Both the position numbers and the translations under genes were made by a program. A stretch of DNA of 64,000 nucleotides. Origin: Pholiota molesta. Taxonomy: Eukaryota > Basidiomycota > Agaricomycetes > Agaricales > Strophariaceae. How positions within the stretch are numbered: the first letter of the stretch is position 1; every line of letters begins with the position of its first letter. Below, piece after piece: positions 11,701-23,130 of this stretch. The notes below the pieces were generated by a model. The model did no database searches and was not told the origin of the DNA. It worked only from the letters and a program-made list of their open reading frames with translations. The DNA lies in contig JACGCK010000029.1 in the NCBI GenBank assembly GCA_014925825.1, positions 248,001-312,000 of the forward strand. Direction: 5' to 3'.

Positions 11701-13983
11701 TCGACGATTTGTAGGATTCAGCGTTCCCTTGGTGATGAAAACGAAGAAAAATACACCGAGTCATCCAGAATCCAGGTCTAATTCTTGGTGTCTCGACTCG
11801 GGTAGAGTACGTTTTCAGCATGAATGGGATCTTTTTTTTGGGAGCATGTTCTCCGGTACCTATATATTGAGGAAAGCTTTCATTGATAGGATAAATTTTA
11901 TATTTCGACAACAGTCAAGGGTACAGGCCAGCAGTACTGATCACGATATCGACTGCTGCGCCTAGATGGGCCACCCAGATCGTGTGGTTTCCATACTGAC
12001 AAGAGCAGCGATTGATACTAATCGACGTATAGATAGAGGCACACTTCGTCACAATTTTCGTGGACCACACCTCGAATGTCATTCCCACTGTTGCCTTTCT
12101 TCTGGCCCACCGTCTCCACATGGCCTATTTCCCCATGAATAAAGTTCCACGGTCTAGAGGGTGTGTGTCGTAGCCCGTAGGTCTGTGAGGACGGATTGTA
12201 GATTTAAACGAGAGTTCTGGAGGGAAAGTTGTATCAGTCTGTTTGTTTTAATGAAGAGTAGAGCAAATCGAAAGGAGGGATATAAACACAAAAACGAAAC
12301 AAAGAATCAACGAACAAACCTTTCTTGAAATCCGTTGCACATAGAGAGGAGAGTCGAATGAAAACCAAAGTATATTCCGACTATATCATGCGATGTACGA
12401 CAAAAAAGACGAAACAACGCTTGGTTAACTCACTAATTCAGAATCATTTCACAGAGTAGAGGGCGTACTTCTGAGCTTTCGATGTGTCTTCGTCAATAGG
12501 TGGCTGGGTAGGAATTTACGAAGAACTGGCAGCATGCGCTCATATAGTCATTCTCGACGTATAAAAGATACCAGGTTGAATGTCGAGCAACGTTTCTATG
12601 GCGTAGGAGTACTTAGTGTTGGGGAAGTCGACGCAGCCAAGTGCTCATAGTAAGCAGATTGGTTTGTCAAAAAAGATGACGACAACTATGTAGTATGGTG
12701 CATGGGTCCACGTTGAGAGGAAAGTATGGAAAGACATAACATCATAAAGACTTACTTGTGCCTTTGCCAGATATCTGATTAGCAGTAAGCCCCCAACTGT
12801 CGAATGACAGGCATCTGTGAGGATCATCGTGTCTTGGAATTAATCAGTCTCTAACTGACGATTAGTTCAAATGACGATAATACGAAAATAAACGCAGAAC
12901 CTACATACCAGAAAGTCACGTCTTCAAGCCGCCTTGAGGAAGTCGCGCGTCTCGTTCTGCATTCAGGCGAGCTTTTAACGGCCGGTACAGGTTGGCTCTT
13001 GATGCCACCGAACTAGTTCCTAGTACCAATGGGCCAATCTGAGTAAACTAAGTAGAAACTCACGAAAGGACCGGTTAAAGTTAAAAGAGACCAATTGCCG
13101 AATAGTACAGTTGGTATCACGGTAAGGCTGCCAAAGCTTGATGAGACCAAAGGTGCATATTGTAGGTTGTAGAAGGCACAGGGGACGAAAGGCGAAGGGA
13201 GTATGTACTTACCAGCGGCACTTGGAGAAACCTGCTCGCAGAAATTCACAGTCTCAGACAGGTGGGACACAGACACGTAATTACAGTGTGCACTTGAAGA
13301 CGCCTGTGACGATGGCGGCTGTAGTGCATAAGGTGGAGAGGACGCGACCTGGCGATATACATATCGAGGCCGTGGTAAACAAGATTTGACGCGTGACGCT
13401 CGTCTAAGCCAAAGAGAACTTCAACAGTTCCATGAATCCATCTCCTCCCTGTCCAACCATGTTCAATTCAAATTTTCACTGTCCTCGTATCCCGTAATTC
13501 CGACATGAACAATCTCCACAGAAAACCGCGGAAGAGCCGCTAGGGCCTAGACTAGGAGGCGATTGTAAGCCGTAGCTGCCCAAAGCACTACTGCACGGCG
13601 ACCTCTCAGAGAATCAGTGAACGCTACGAATTTCTCAGTCCAATGCGTGAGTTTCGCAGTCCTTATTCTCGTCGCTTTGTATATCCATGCTAAGAATCTA
13701 ACTTTTCCGCACAGCTCCCTTCGAATGTTCAATAAATTCATCATCTAGCAACCTAGCTCGTTACAGCAAAATTTACATGTCCTAGTACGCCCACCTACAG
13801 TATCTGAGTAATTACTCAAGTCCAACCTATCAATTTTGAGCAGCGACCAGCGTCATATCTGGTATCACTGCGGAATTTATCAAGAGGTACGCGCAAACAC
13901 TTTTCCTAATACATATTCCCGCAATCTCAGTATGCACCACTCCGCAGCGATTTCTCCCGTGCCCTGGCAAACGGTCGCCGTTA
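11701..13983. other. Gene-poor DNA downstream of the NLR
   Basis: No gene that I can support. Bases about 12090-12240 share pieces with 6070-6200 (TGGCCCACCGTCT, GAGAGTTCT..GGGAAAG), so this may be a third relic of the same decayed sequence. On the minus strand, 12640-13280 has several intron-like joins (for example a donor GTAAGT after 12756) around short frames, but I could not assemble a protein. Confidence 0.35.
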
Positions 13984-16662
13984 TCAAATCATTGCAGAAG
14001 CGCCGTGCTCCATCAACAGCTGTGCGATCGACTGATATCCGAAAAAAGACGCCACCTGGAGTGCATCGCCGAACTCGCCTCCCGGGACATTCGGATCCGC
14101 GCCATGCTCCAGGAGCAGCTTCACAATCCCTTCCTGCCCGCCAGCTGATGCAGCCTGGAGTGCATTGCTGTAGTCGCCTCCCAGGACATTCGGATCCGCG
14201 CCATGCTCCAGGAGCAGCTTCACAATCCCTTCCTGCCCGGCAGCTGATGCAGCCTGGAGTGCATTGCCGTAGTCGCCTCCCTGGACATTCACATCCGCGC
14301 CATGCTCCAGGAGCAGCGTCACGATCCCTTCCTGCCCGGCAGCTGATGCCGCCTGGAGTGCATTGCCGTCGTCGCCTCCCTGGACATTCACATCCGCACC
14401 ATGCTCCAGGAGCAGCTTCACAATCCCTTCCTGCCCGCCAGCTGATGCCGCCTGGAGTGCATTGCCGTAGTCGCCTCCCTGGACGTTCACATCCGCGCCA
14501 TGCTCCAGGAGCAGCTTCACAATCCCTTCCTGCCCGGCAGCTGATGCCGCCTGGAGTGCAGTGCCGTCGTCGCCTCCCTGGACATTCACATCCGCACCAT
14601 GCTGCAGTAGCAGCTTCAAAATCCTTCGTCTGCGCCAGCGATTGCTCCCTGGAGCGCATTGCCATACCTGCCTCGCTGGAAATTCACATCTGCGCCATGC
14701 TCCAGGAGCAGCTTCACAATCCCTTTGTCTCCGCCAGCTATGGCCCCCTGGAGTGCATTGCCGTAGTCGCCTCCCTGGACATTCACATCCGCGCCATGCT
14801 CCAGGAGCAGCTTCACAATTCCTTCCTGCCCGGCAGCTGATGCAGCCTGGAGTGCATTGCCGTTGTCGCCTCCCTGGACATTCACATCCGCACCATGCTC
14901 CAGGAGCAGCTTCACAATTCCTTCCTGCCCGGCAGCTGATGCCGCCTGGAGTGCATTGCCATAGTAGCCTCCCTGGACATTCACATCCGTGCCGTGCTCC
15001 AGAAGCAGCTTCACAATTTCCTCCCGCCCGCGAGCTGATGCGCCTGGAGTGCAGTGCCGTAGTCGCCTCCCTGGACATTCACATCCGCGCCATGCTGCAG
15101 TAGCAGCTTCAAAATCCCTTCATCTGCGCCAGCGATTGCTCCCTGGAGCGCATTGCCGTGCTCGCCTGCCTGGACATTCACATCTGCGCCGTGCTCCAGA
15201 AGCAGCTTCACAACCCCTTCGTCTCCGCTGGCTATCGCCGCCAGGAGTGCATTTCCATACTTGCCTCCCTGGATGTTCACATCCGCGCCATGCTCCACAA
15301 GCAGCTTCGCAATCCCTTTGTCTCCGCCGGCTATCGCTGCCAGGAGTAAATTGCCGTGCTTGCCTTTCTGAACATTCACATCCGGGCCGTGCTCCAGGAC
15401 AAGCTTCACAATCCCTTTGTCTCCGCCAGCTATTGCCCCTGGAGTGCATTGCCATAGTAGCCTCCCTGGACATTCACATCTGCGCCGTGCTCCAGGAGCA
15501 GCTTCACAATCTCTTTGTCTCCACCAGCTATTGCCCCCTGGAGTGCATTGCCATAGTAGCCTCCCTGGACATTCACATCCATGCCGTGCTCCAGAAGCAG
15601 CTTCACAATTTCCTCCCGCCCACGAGCTGATGCCGCCTGGAGTGCAGTGCCGTAGTCGCCTCCCTGGACATTCGCATCTGCTCCGCGCTCGAGGAGCAGC
15701 TTGACAATGAGTCCGTGTCCACCAGCAATCGCCGCCTGGAGTGCATTGCCGTACTTGCCTCCCTGGACATTGACATTGGCGTTGTGCTCTATCAGCAGCT
15801 TTACAATCCCCTCCCACCCCCAAGTTGATGCCATCAGGAGTGCATTGCCGAACTCGCCTCCCTGGACATTCACATCTGTGCTGTGCTGCAGTAGCAGCTT
15901 CACAATCCCTTCATCTCCACCAGCTATTGCCCCCTGGAGTGCATTGCCATAGTAGCCTCCCTGGACATTCACATCCGTGCCGTGCTCCAGAAGCAGCTTC
16001 ACAATTTCCTCCCGCCCGCGAGCTGATGCCGCCTGGAGTGCATTGCCGTCGTCGCCTCCCTGGACATTCACATCTGCACCGTGCTCCAGGAGCAGCTTCA
16101 CGACCTCTTTGTCTCCGCCAGCTATTGCCCCCTGGAGTGCATTGCCATAGTAGCCTCCCTGGACATTCACATCCATGCCGTGCTCCAGAAGCAGCTTCAC
16201 TGTCCCTTCGGCTCCCCCAGCTATGGCCGCCAGGAGTGTATTGCCATACGGGCCTCCCTGGACATTCATATCCGCGCCGTACTCCAATAGCAGCTTCACA
16301 ATTCCCTCCCGCCCACGAGCTGATGCTGCCTGGAGTGCATTGCCGTACTCGCCTCTCTGGACATTCACATCCGCGCCATGCTGCAGTAGCAGCTGCACCA
16401 TCCCTTCCTGGCTGCAAACTATCGCCGCCTGGAGTGCATTACCATGGAGTGTATTGCCATAGAAGCCTCCCTGGACGTTCACATCCGTGCCATGCTCCAG
16501 GAGTAGCTTCACAGTCCCTTCTGCTCCGCTAGCTATCGCCGCCTGGAGTGCGTTACCGTACTCGCCATTCTGGGTATTCACATCTGCACCATGCTCCAGG
16601 AGCATCTTCACAACCCCTTTATGGCCTTCACGCGATGCTGCCTGGAGTGCATTTCCGTACCT
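13984..16662 (-). repeat. Ankyrin repeat array, 27 units of 33 residues (99 bp)
   Basis: The units follow the pattern x-x-G-N-A-L-Q-(A/G)-A-(S/I)-A-x-G-x-(E/D)-x-(I/V)-V-K-L-L-L-E-H-G-x-D-V-N-V-Q-G-G. Unit 3 has a four-residue insertion (FYGNTLHGNALQ). The last unit is divergent and ends GASAMI. Neighbouring units are nearly identical in DNA, with variation focused on the two residues before GN (YY, DD, DY, EY, KY, RY, EF, EH, DN) and on the segment after ALQ (AASARGREE, AASAAGQEG or AIAGGDKE). Such high internal conservation is known for fungal NLR repeat arrays that expand, contract and exchange units. Confidence 0.85.
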
Positions 16663-19600
16663 GCCTCCTTGTACATTCAGACTTCCACCCTTCATTAACT
16701 GTAGTGACAGTTGTTCAAGGCCGGCTAATGCGGCATAATATAGAGGTGGAATATCATTGGGCTGGTTGTGAATCCGACCTCTCATAAATTCATATGGCTT
16801 GTCCAAATCCCAAATACGTAGCCAATTAAGCCATGCATTGCTCTTAGGTGTGAATAGCTTCTTGGCCAATGTCAAGGTCGAAGAAGGCTCGGGTTTGTCA
16901 ATCCCACCAGAGTGTGCATGGAAGATCCAGTGTTCAGCTGCATAAAGTGACAGTGGGAATGAGCCAGCCACAGTTTCGTCCACCAAGTCAAACCCATCAA
17001 AGTGTAGCAGGTAGGCCAAGCATGTCTGAGCCATTAAGGAATGCGAGAGCTGGTCACTGATTAGATGGAATTTCGAGCCAATTCCTTTATGCTCCTGGAG
17101 GTGTGTTGAAAGAAGGTATTCCTTGATGGAGACGTGGGCTAACTTGATTTGCCCTTCAGTCATGGTTGAGTCATGGTGTTCTTTAGCAAATAATATACTG
17201 TCAAAATATTGAAACTTGATTTGGAACATACCTTCAGATTCGTCGATAAGACCGGAACATTTCTTCAATACATCCTGATTATTCCAGTACCGATGCGATG
17301 GTGAAAAATGTGGGTCATTTTCGGGATCGAAATGAACAGAAATGGCTTCTGCGATTTCGGATAGTCGCAATGGGCGAACAGCAAAACATAACCAGCGAAG
17401 GAATGTCTGGGTATCGGTATGATCCATCTCATTAACCTTCAGCAAAATTTGATCGTAGGTTTCGTGTAATCCTTTGGGCAAGGTGACAACCTGCTTTCTC
17501 GCTGTAACGCGACCCATCGGAACCTGAAAGCCGTAAGTTACAATGCTGCGAGGCTCGAGCAGCAGAAAGATTCGTACATTCCATCAGCACTCCCTGCCAG
17601 CGTTAATTTTATGAAATCCCGTGTCTCTCGGTCCCACTGTGTTGCCAGTGCTAAAAGCTGCTGCTCGAGATATATCATGATGTCACTTTCAGACTCTTCC
17701 GCCAAGTCAACGCTACGTTCGTCGAGCGTTTGGAGAATCTCATTGATATCCGGCTCCGGCCGACTCATTACCATCATATGCAGGGTGCTGATCTTAGGTG
17801 TTTGAATTCCTTTGATCCACACCAATGTCTCCCCTCGTTCAATACATTCGTCGAGGGAATCGATGATGACATAGGTGGAATGCATTCCATTGATGATATT
17901 GTATAGGATGTTCTCGAGGGAGTTGGTGGATGGCTGTTGGTTTCCATGGCCATGCTGATTGTACAATTCCACTAAGGTAGCAGGGATACCGTCGCATTGG
18001 ACCCAGAGTTGTGAAATAAGAGAGCGGATGAGCTTGTCATGTAACTGGAGATCTTTCTGCGCGTCCAATGCGCGTCCCTTCCATCAAAGAAGAAATATGC
18101 GTAAGTAGTCGATGGGTTTTCCTCGTGAAGTTTCTTGATCTTGTCTATGATGGATGAACTAAGAAGATGTGTTATTTACCATATGGTCAGAGGTCTCGGA
18201 CTCGAAGCGTACCATAGGATAGTCTTCCCAGACCCCGCTGTAAAGTTCTTCAATAAAATTTAGAGTCGCGAATGGCATTATGCTGCTTACCTTTTCCCTT
18301 GATCCAGAGAAAGTCGGCCCTCTCCTGGAATTCACGGAAACGCTCGCCGTCGAGAAACCAGGAACAAGTGTCCTTCTGATGCTTCTTGCGTGCGTCATTG
18401 TAGTTTCTGGAACTATCTGGAGCATCAAGCCATTTCTGAATATCCCTGGCTGAAAAAGAAGGATGTTCAGTCATAATCAATACTGGATATTATCAAAATC
18501 CATCCTTACCTAGCTGGTCGTCCTTGATTATTTTCAACTGCAGATTCGTGTCCATGTTCACTCTTCTATCAAACTTCTGCTTAAGGTCATCGCAAGTTTG
18601 CTGACATTGTGCAATACGCGATTTCATATCGTCAGATAACTGGAATTTCGCAGCTCGGACTACAAGACAACCGCCATTGAATATGGTTAGATTATTCCAT
18701 AATGTTGCCCACTTACAGGGGAAAGGCAACCTCGTATACTCATGAATCAGCGACGCGACCTTCAGCGATGTGCGCCCAATCTCCTCAATGACATTGTCTG
18801 TGCCTTTGATTAGCAAGAGGTCCGGTTTTTCCTTCGCAATCCCTAGTGTTTCTCGCAGAGTGTCCGCTAAAGCTCGAACAGAATCATCTAGGATCTCTGT
18901 CTGTTGTACGGCCTATTTGTAGGATTTACATCAGTGATTCCAGTTTTATTACAAAATTATTCACCGTGTACACGGCCGACATAACGCTCCAAGAGGCTCC
19001 CAAAATGGGGTGTGTCTATTTATCCAATTTTCCGGTCACTACAGCACAAAATAGGAGAGGAATAAAAGCGACGTACCCCAGCAACTGCATCCATAATGCT
19101 CTTTGTAAGCTGTAGCACTGTACCGAGTCCACCGAGTATCAACGTGTTACCAGCAGATGCTAGGACGCCACTTTTCATGTGGGAAATATTATCATCTACA
19201 GATTTCATGAAGATCTCGAAGGTGTCCTTTGATTCTGGAACGAGACATAAATTGATTTTGATCTTGGACTTGCTAGTGACCTCGGCGCCATGTTCGTCTT
19301 TGAGATCAAAAGTTGCATCTACGTGAATCAGATTTCCGCAACAATGCAGACAGAATATGTGCTCACCATTATTGAGTAACTCGCTGACTTTTCCTGTGTA
19401 CTGTCCAGCTAGATGCTTGGCAAAATCGATGCGCGTGCGGCTTTCCCGATAGATCACAATCTTGATCTTCGACGAGGGGTGGAAACGACTAATGTAGGAA
19501 AGCCGATATTAATCCAGGCTGGCTCTACGAGGACATGGCCGCTTACAATTCAAGGTCTTTCCATTCCCATTGAGGGGCAGGTTCAGATTTCTTTTCAGAT

Positions 19601-19789
19601 TTTGCAATTTTTTCATCGTCGATGGAGACGATCGCAAAAGAGGCCTGTCGTTTCTTCTTGAGATCGCCCACGACCTCGATACCTAGAATCGGTAATATAA
19701 GGAATGAACTCCTACTGCCCAGAAGACGGCTTACCTGCTAAGAGGGCGCGGATTGGTACTACTCCAGGATTGAGCAAATTCTTGTCCAT
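13984..19789 (-). CDS. NLR-type receptor: C2-like N-terminus, NACHT, 27 ankyrin repeats; frame broken in places
   Basis: The start MDKNLLNPG is at 19789. Exons 19735-19789, 19547-19682, 19367-19488, 19077-19318, 18965-19015, 18717-18912 and 18510-18659 give the C2-like and helical N-terminus shared with 3504-5041. Exon 18291-18449 carries the pre-NACHT motif (TCSWFLDGERF, then LWIKGK). A 25-nt exon at 18213-18237 encodes the P-loop AGSGKT. Later come a Walker B-like stretch (STYVIIDSLDE), the winged-helix area (LPKGLHETYDQILLKVNE, IKLAHVSIKEYLLS) and the ankyrin array. NLRs of this design are thought to sense non-self or pathogen signals through the repeats and oligomerise through the NTPase. 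Breaks: an 11-bp tandem duplication near 18057-18077, an unresolved join near 17480-17523, and single-base losses at 15436, 15040 and 14623. It is therefore either a recent pseudogene or an intact gene with consensus errors; the repeats beyond each break remain perfectly conserved, which favours error for those three. Confidence 0.75.
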
Positions 19790-20289
19790 GTTGTGGGAGC
19801 GAAAGAATAAACAGGAGGGTATTCTTTGATGTTAGTGATATTCGGATAACGCGGTGGGCAATGGGAAGGCTGTGGTAAAAATAAATTCTGCTATGTACAG
19901 ATATCAAACATATATAATTAACATCGGAAAGCTGGGTATCAGTGTCAAGAAGGCTGTGGTAACTTCTCTTTATCGTGTCTGTCTCGAGGCCTTCCCATTA
20001 TCTCGCCTCTTTTTTCGCATACCGACAGGCGTGTAGTAAAAAAAAATGCTATAATCATTCTGGACAAATGGACCATTACCCATTACAATAGAGCGGAATC
20101 CCTTCGGATGATGTAGTAGGTGCAAGGATGATCGTGGCACGCTTCCGTTACCCGTGCGGTGGTGTCAAAGTTCGACGTCAAATCCCCTGTCGCCGGCTTG
20201 TTCACGCACGGCCACATCATGATTGTACGCAGAAAAGATCTAAACACAGATTCTCGCCAGCTCCCTGGTACGCCTTTTCGCCTCGCTAA

Positions 20290-20720
20290 TCCACGTCTAC
20301 AGGCTCTCCAGCACTGCGCGGAGGCGATGACCAAGGCCCACCATCTCTGCAACATAGCACCGGCTCCACGATGCGCATGGATGGTGTCGTCGACCGCGGC
20401 ATGGCAAGGTCGGAAGGTGAGGTTGGATGAGAGTTCTGTGATACAACTTGTGTCAGCACGTTGGCAATTGGCGTCAATGGATAAGAAGAGAGACAAGATG
20501 AACAGAATCGCGAATCAGGTATAAAATTGACCAATGATATCGAAATCTTTGAATAACAGAAGAATCAATGTACGAACCATCACTGGAATGCTTGAAGCTT
20601 TCTGAAAAGCTGCCAGCTACGATTATGGTAGGCCAGTAGGGTTCCGCGTATGTTCTCGGCCTCCTTGCACTAGCGGAGTTGAGGGGCAACCTGGGGGGCA
20701 ACAGCGAATTCATTCCGGCT
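20290..20720 (-). pseudogene. Decayed gene relic, paralogue of 6040-6500
   Basis: On the minus strand this reads AENIRGTLLAYHNRSWQLF, then QNSHPTSPSDLAMPRSTT, matching the relic upstream of the NLR-N-terminus gene. A further fragment with the core GAG.GGCGAG..TAGATCTT.TCTGC near 20240-20280 recurs at about 24905-24950. Stops interrupt all frames. Function is unknown. Confidence 0.4.
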
Positions 20721-22374
20721 GCACTGTGCGTAAAAGGTGGGGGAAAAAAAAGCGACACGCCGAATGTACCGATTACTTGAGCGCATGGATTTCCGATAGA
20801 TGTCAGTATCGAATTTGAATGCCACGATGGGGTGTGTGAGGTGTTAAAGTTTTGTCATATACCAGGTTTAGGTCGAATGATGCGTGCGAGGCGTGAAGAT
20901 AGGAAGAATAGAGCTGGCGGATCAGGAGGATACCTATGCAGCAGGATAAGCCTCTCCATAGGTTATAAAGAGAATCTAAATAATACATCCCAAAATGGAT
21001 CCGACATTCAACTAGCTGGTGTTCTGCACGGACTATCTCGTTGATTATCGGTTACCCAGCAAGTAGAGTACGAATCGTGTATTGTGAGGTTTCTGACTCG
21101 CTATGAATGCAATTAGCTTAGAGATACGGAGGGAAAGAACAAAGGCATAGATAGCAGGAAGGTGTGTCTCCGAGCCGTATTTGAGGAACCTGCATTTGTT
21201 ATCGTTGGCTCATGATATATTGCACGGGAGCGTCTTCGTTTTCAAGGTCTGGCTCCTGGACTCAAAGTCAGCTAGTTCCGAAGAATACAAGCTGAGAGCT
21301 GGCTGCCCCAGGTGCGAAAAAGCGATCCACGCACCTAGTTTGGTGGCTGTAAATTTGCTAAGAGCCATCCATAATCTCTAGCCTGGTGGGCGGTGCTGAA
21401 CAGTGAAGAATCTGGGGATGCATTCTGGATGTAGGTCAGCTTCCATAATTTGTGAATAGCAAGGCATACCATACTGTAAAGATTTTCGAGAATGCTCTTG
21501 GAAATGACGCCGAAGTACGCCGCGTGAATGAAAAGACCTACAACTTCAAGTGCTAGTATTTTACAGTCGTTTGCACTTGGTTTGCACATAATGTTTTGCA
21601 CTCGACAATTGAAGTTACAATTCTAAATCGGGTGACAAAAAGGTCCGACGGTGATCCACGCTGGGTTGAGACGACGACTTGAAGACAAAACGAGGTCCGC
21701 TCATCCATTTCGGGGAGCGAAGGTGTGGAGATAGCTCAGGATTTCCTCGCTTGGTTATCGCACACCGGGCGGTCAAAGAAATTTGACGGTCACATCACGC
21801 TGCTCGCTGACATCGTCGAGTTATGCAAACGACCAACCAACGACTGTAAAAAGTTGCCCGATTCCTGTAATGCCATGGACACAGACAGTACGTGAACCCT
21901 GCTTTTTCGTTTCTCTCCCCCAAAGTCTGACTCTGCCCTTCTTTTTGTGAGTATAGATAGGAAAGGGATGTATATTTCGCAATCAGCCGAAGTAATATAC
22001 ATAGATAATGAAAGTTGGGACTGAAGTAATATTGGTACGAGAATAAGTATCATTGGGATGCGGAAGCACGCATGGCATCGATAGGGGGGAATGGAAAAGT
22101 GGAGGAACGTATCTGATGTGCTCACCTAGTCAAATCAAATCTTGTGTCATTCGCAAGTACATGGAAGTGTGAATGTCAAACCAACGCAGCAATTCAGACT
22201 GGCGGCCGGTTAAATAGACACTGAAATCTGACAGGTGAATCCTTTTTACACCAACTGCTGCACCAAGACATGGCTGTGTACTTCGCGAAGTTCTGTTAGA
22301 AAGGAAGAAAGGTCAGACTCATGCAACGTCCTTCACAATCAGGTTGGTACAACTATAGGCATCAATCCAATGAA

Positions 22375-23130
22375 CCCCCCTCGTATGTCGTTCAAGCAAC
22401 ATAACTACAGACCCCTCGCAAAACGGCATTATGATTTGTTGATGAGCGTCCACGTTTGAGAAAGGCATTCCTCCGAACTGCAAGGGAATGGCTCGCAGGA
22501 CAAGCCAAACCTTGAGCAACGATACTCAAACGTGGATATTATAAACCTAGACCAGTGGGTCGTAAGATTCAGCTCTGATCAATGGTACGTGAACCATCAT
22601 GCAAGGGATCCTTCGAATTGATTCGAATTTCTTTGTCAGCTTTGTGCAAGGAGGATAAATACTGGGTCGAGAGTACATTATCACTGGTGTCTCGAGACAG
22701 CGTGACACCGATAGGGGGTTTCGGGAGATTGAAGGTACGAAGAAATAGAGGGATATCTGAATAAACTTACCTCACCAAGCCGTTTTTCAGGACGTGATTT
22801 TCAGAATGTATGCCACCTGGATAGGCATAGAGATTACGACGGGCGACCGCCATCGAATGTATTCTGGAATGTCTGCTAGAAGGGAGAAAAATGCATTAGC
22901 CACTTATTATCTTTCAACAGTGAAATTGACACAAGAAATATCGACGGAAATCGACGTAACTGCTGAGATCCCCGCGTATGTCATTCGAGCAACAAAACGA
23001 CGGATCCCCTAACGAAACGACGGCGACAGAATAGGGCAACGCCCACATTGAGAAGAATAATCATATGTAGAAGGTCCAGCGAATGACTTGCACGAATGGA
23101 AACCCCCTCGTATGCCATGCCTCGAACCTC
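22375..23130 (+). repeat. Three imperfect copies of a roughly 50-bp block
   Basis: Copies at 22375-22425, 22970-23019 and from about 23100 share CCCC(T/G)CGTATG(T/C)C(G/A)(T/-)T(C/-)..GAAC or AGCAAC. Flanking text is also partly shared (TCTG(T/C)TAGAA(A/G)GGA before copies one and two), suggesting an older tandem duplication of about 600 bases that has since diverged. No coding meaning is apparent. Confidence 0.35.

Noticed and set aside
13836..15103. Long plus-strand frames antisense to the ankyrin array
   Set aside because: Opposite-strand reading of a 99-bp coding repeat gives repeated low-complexity peptides; the minus strand has the ankyrin consensus and the receptor context.
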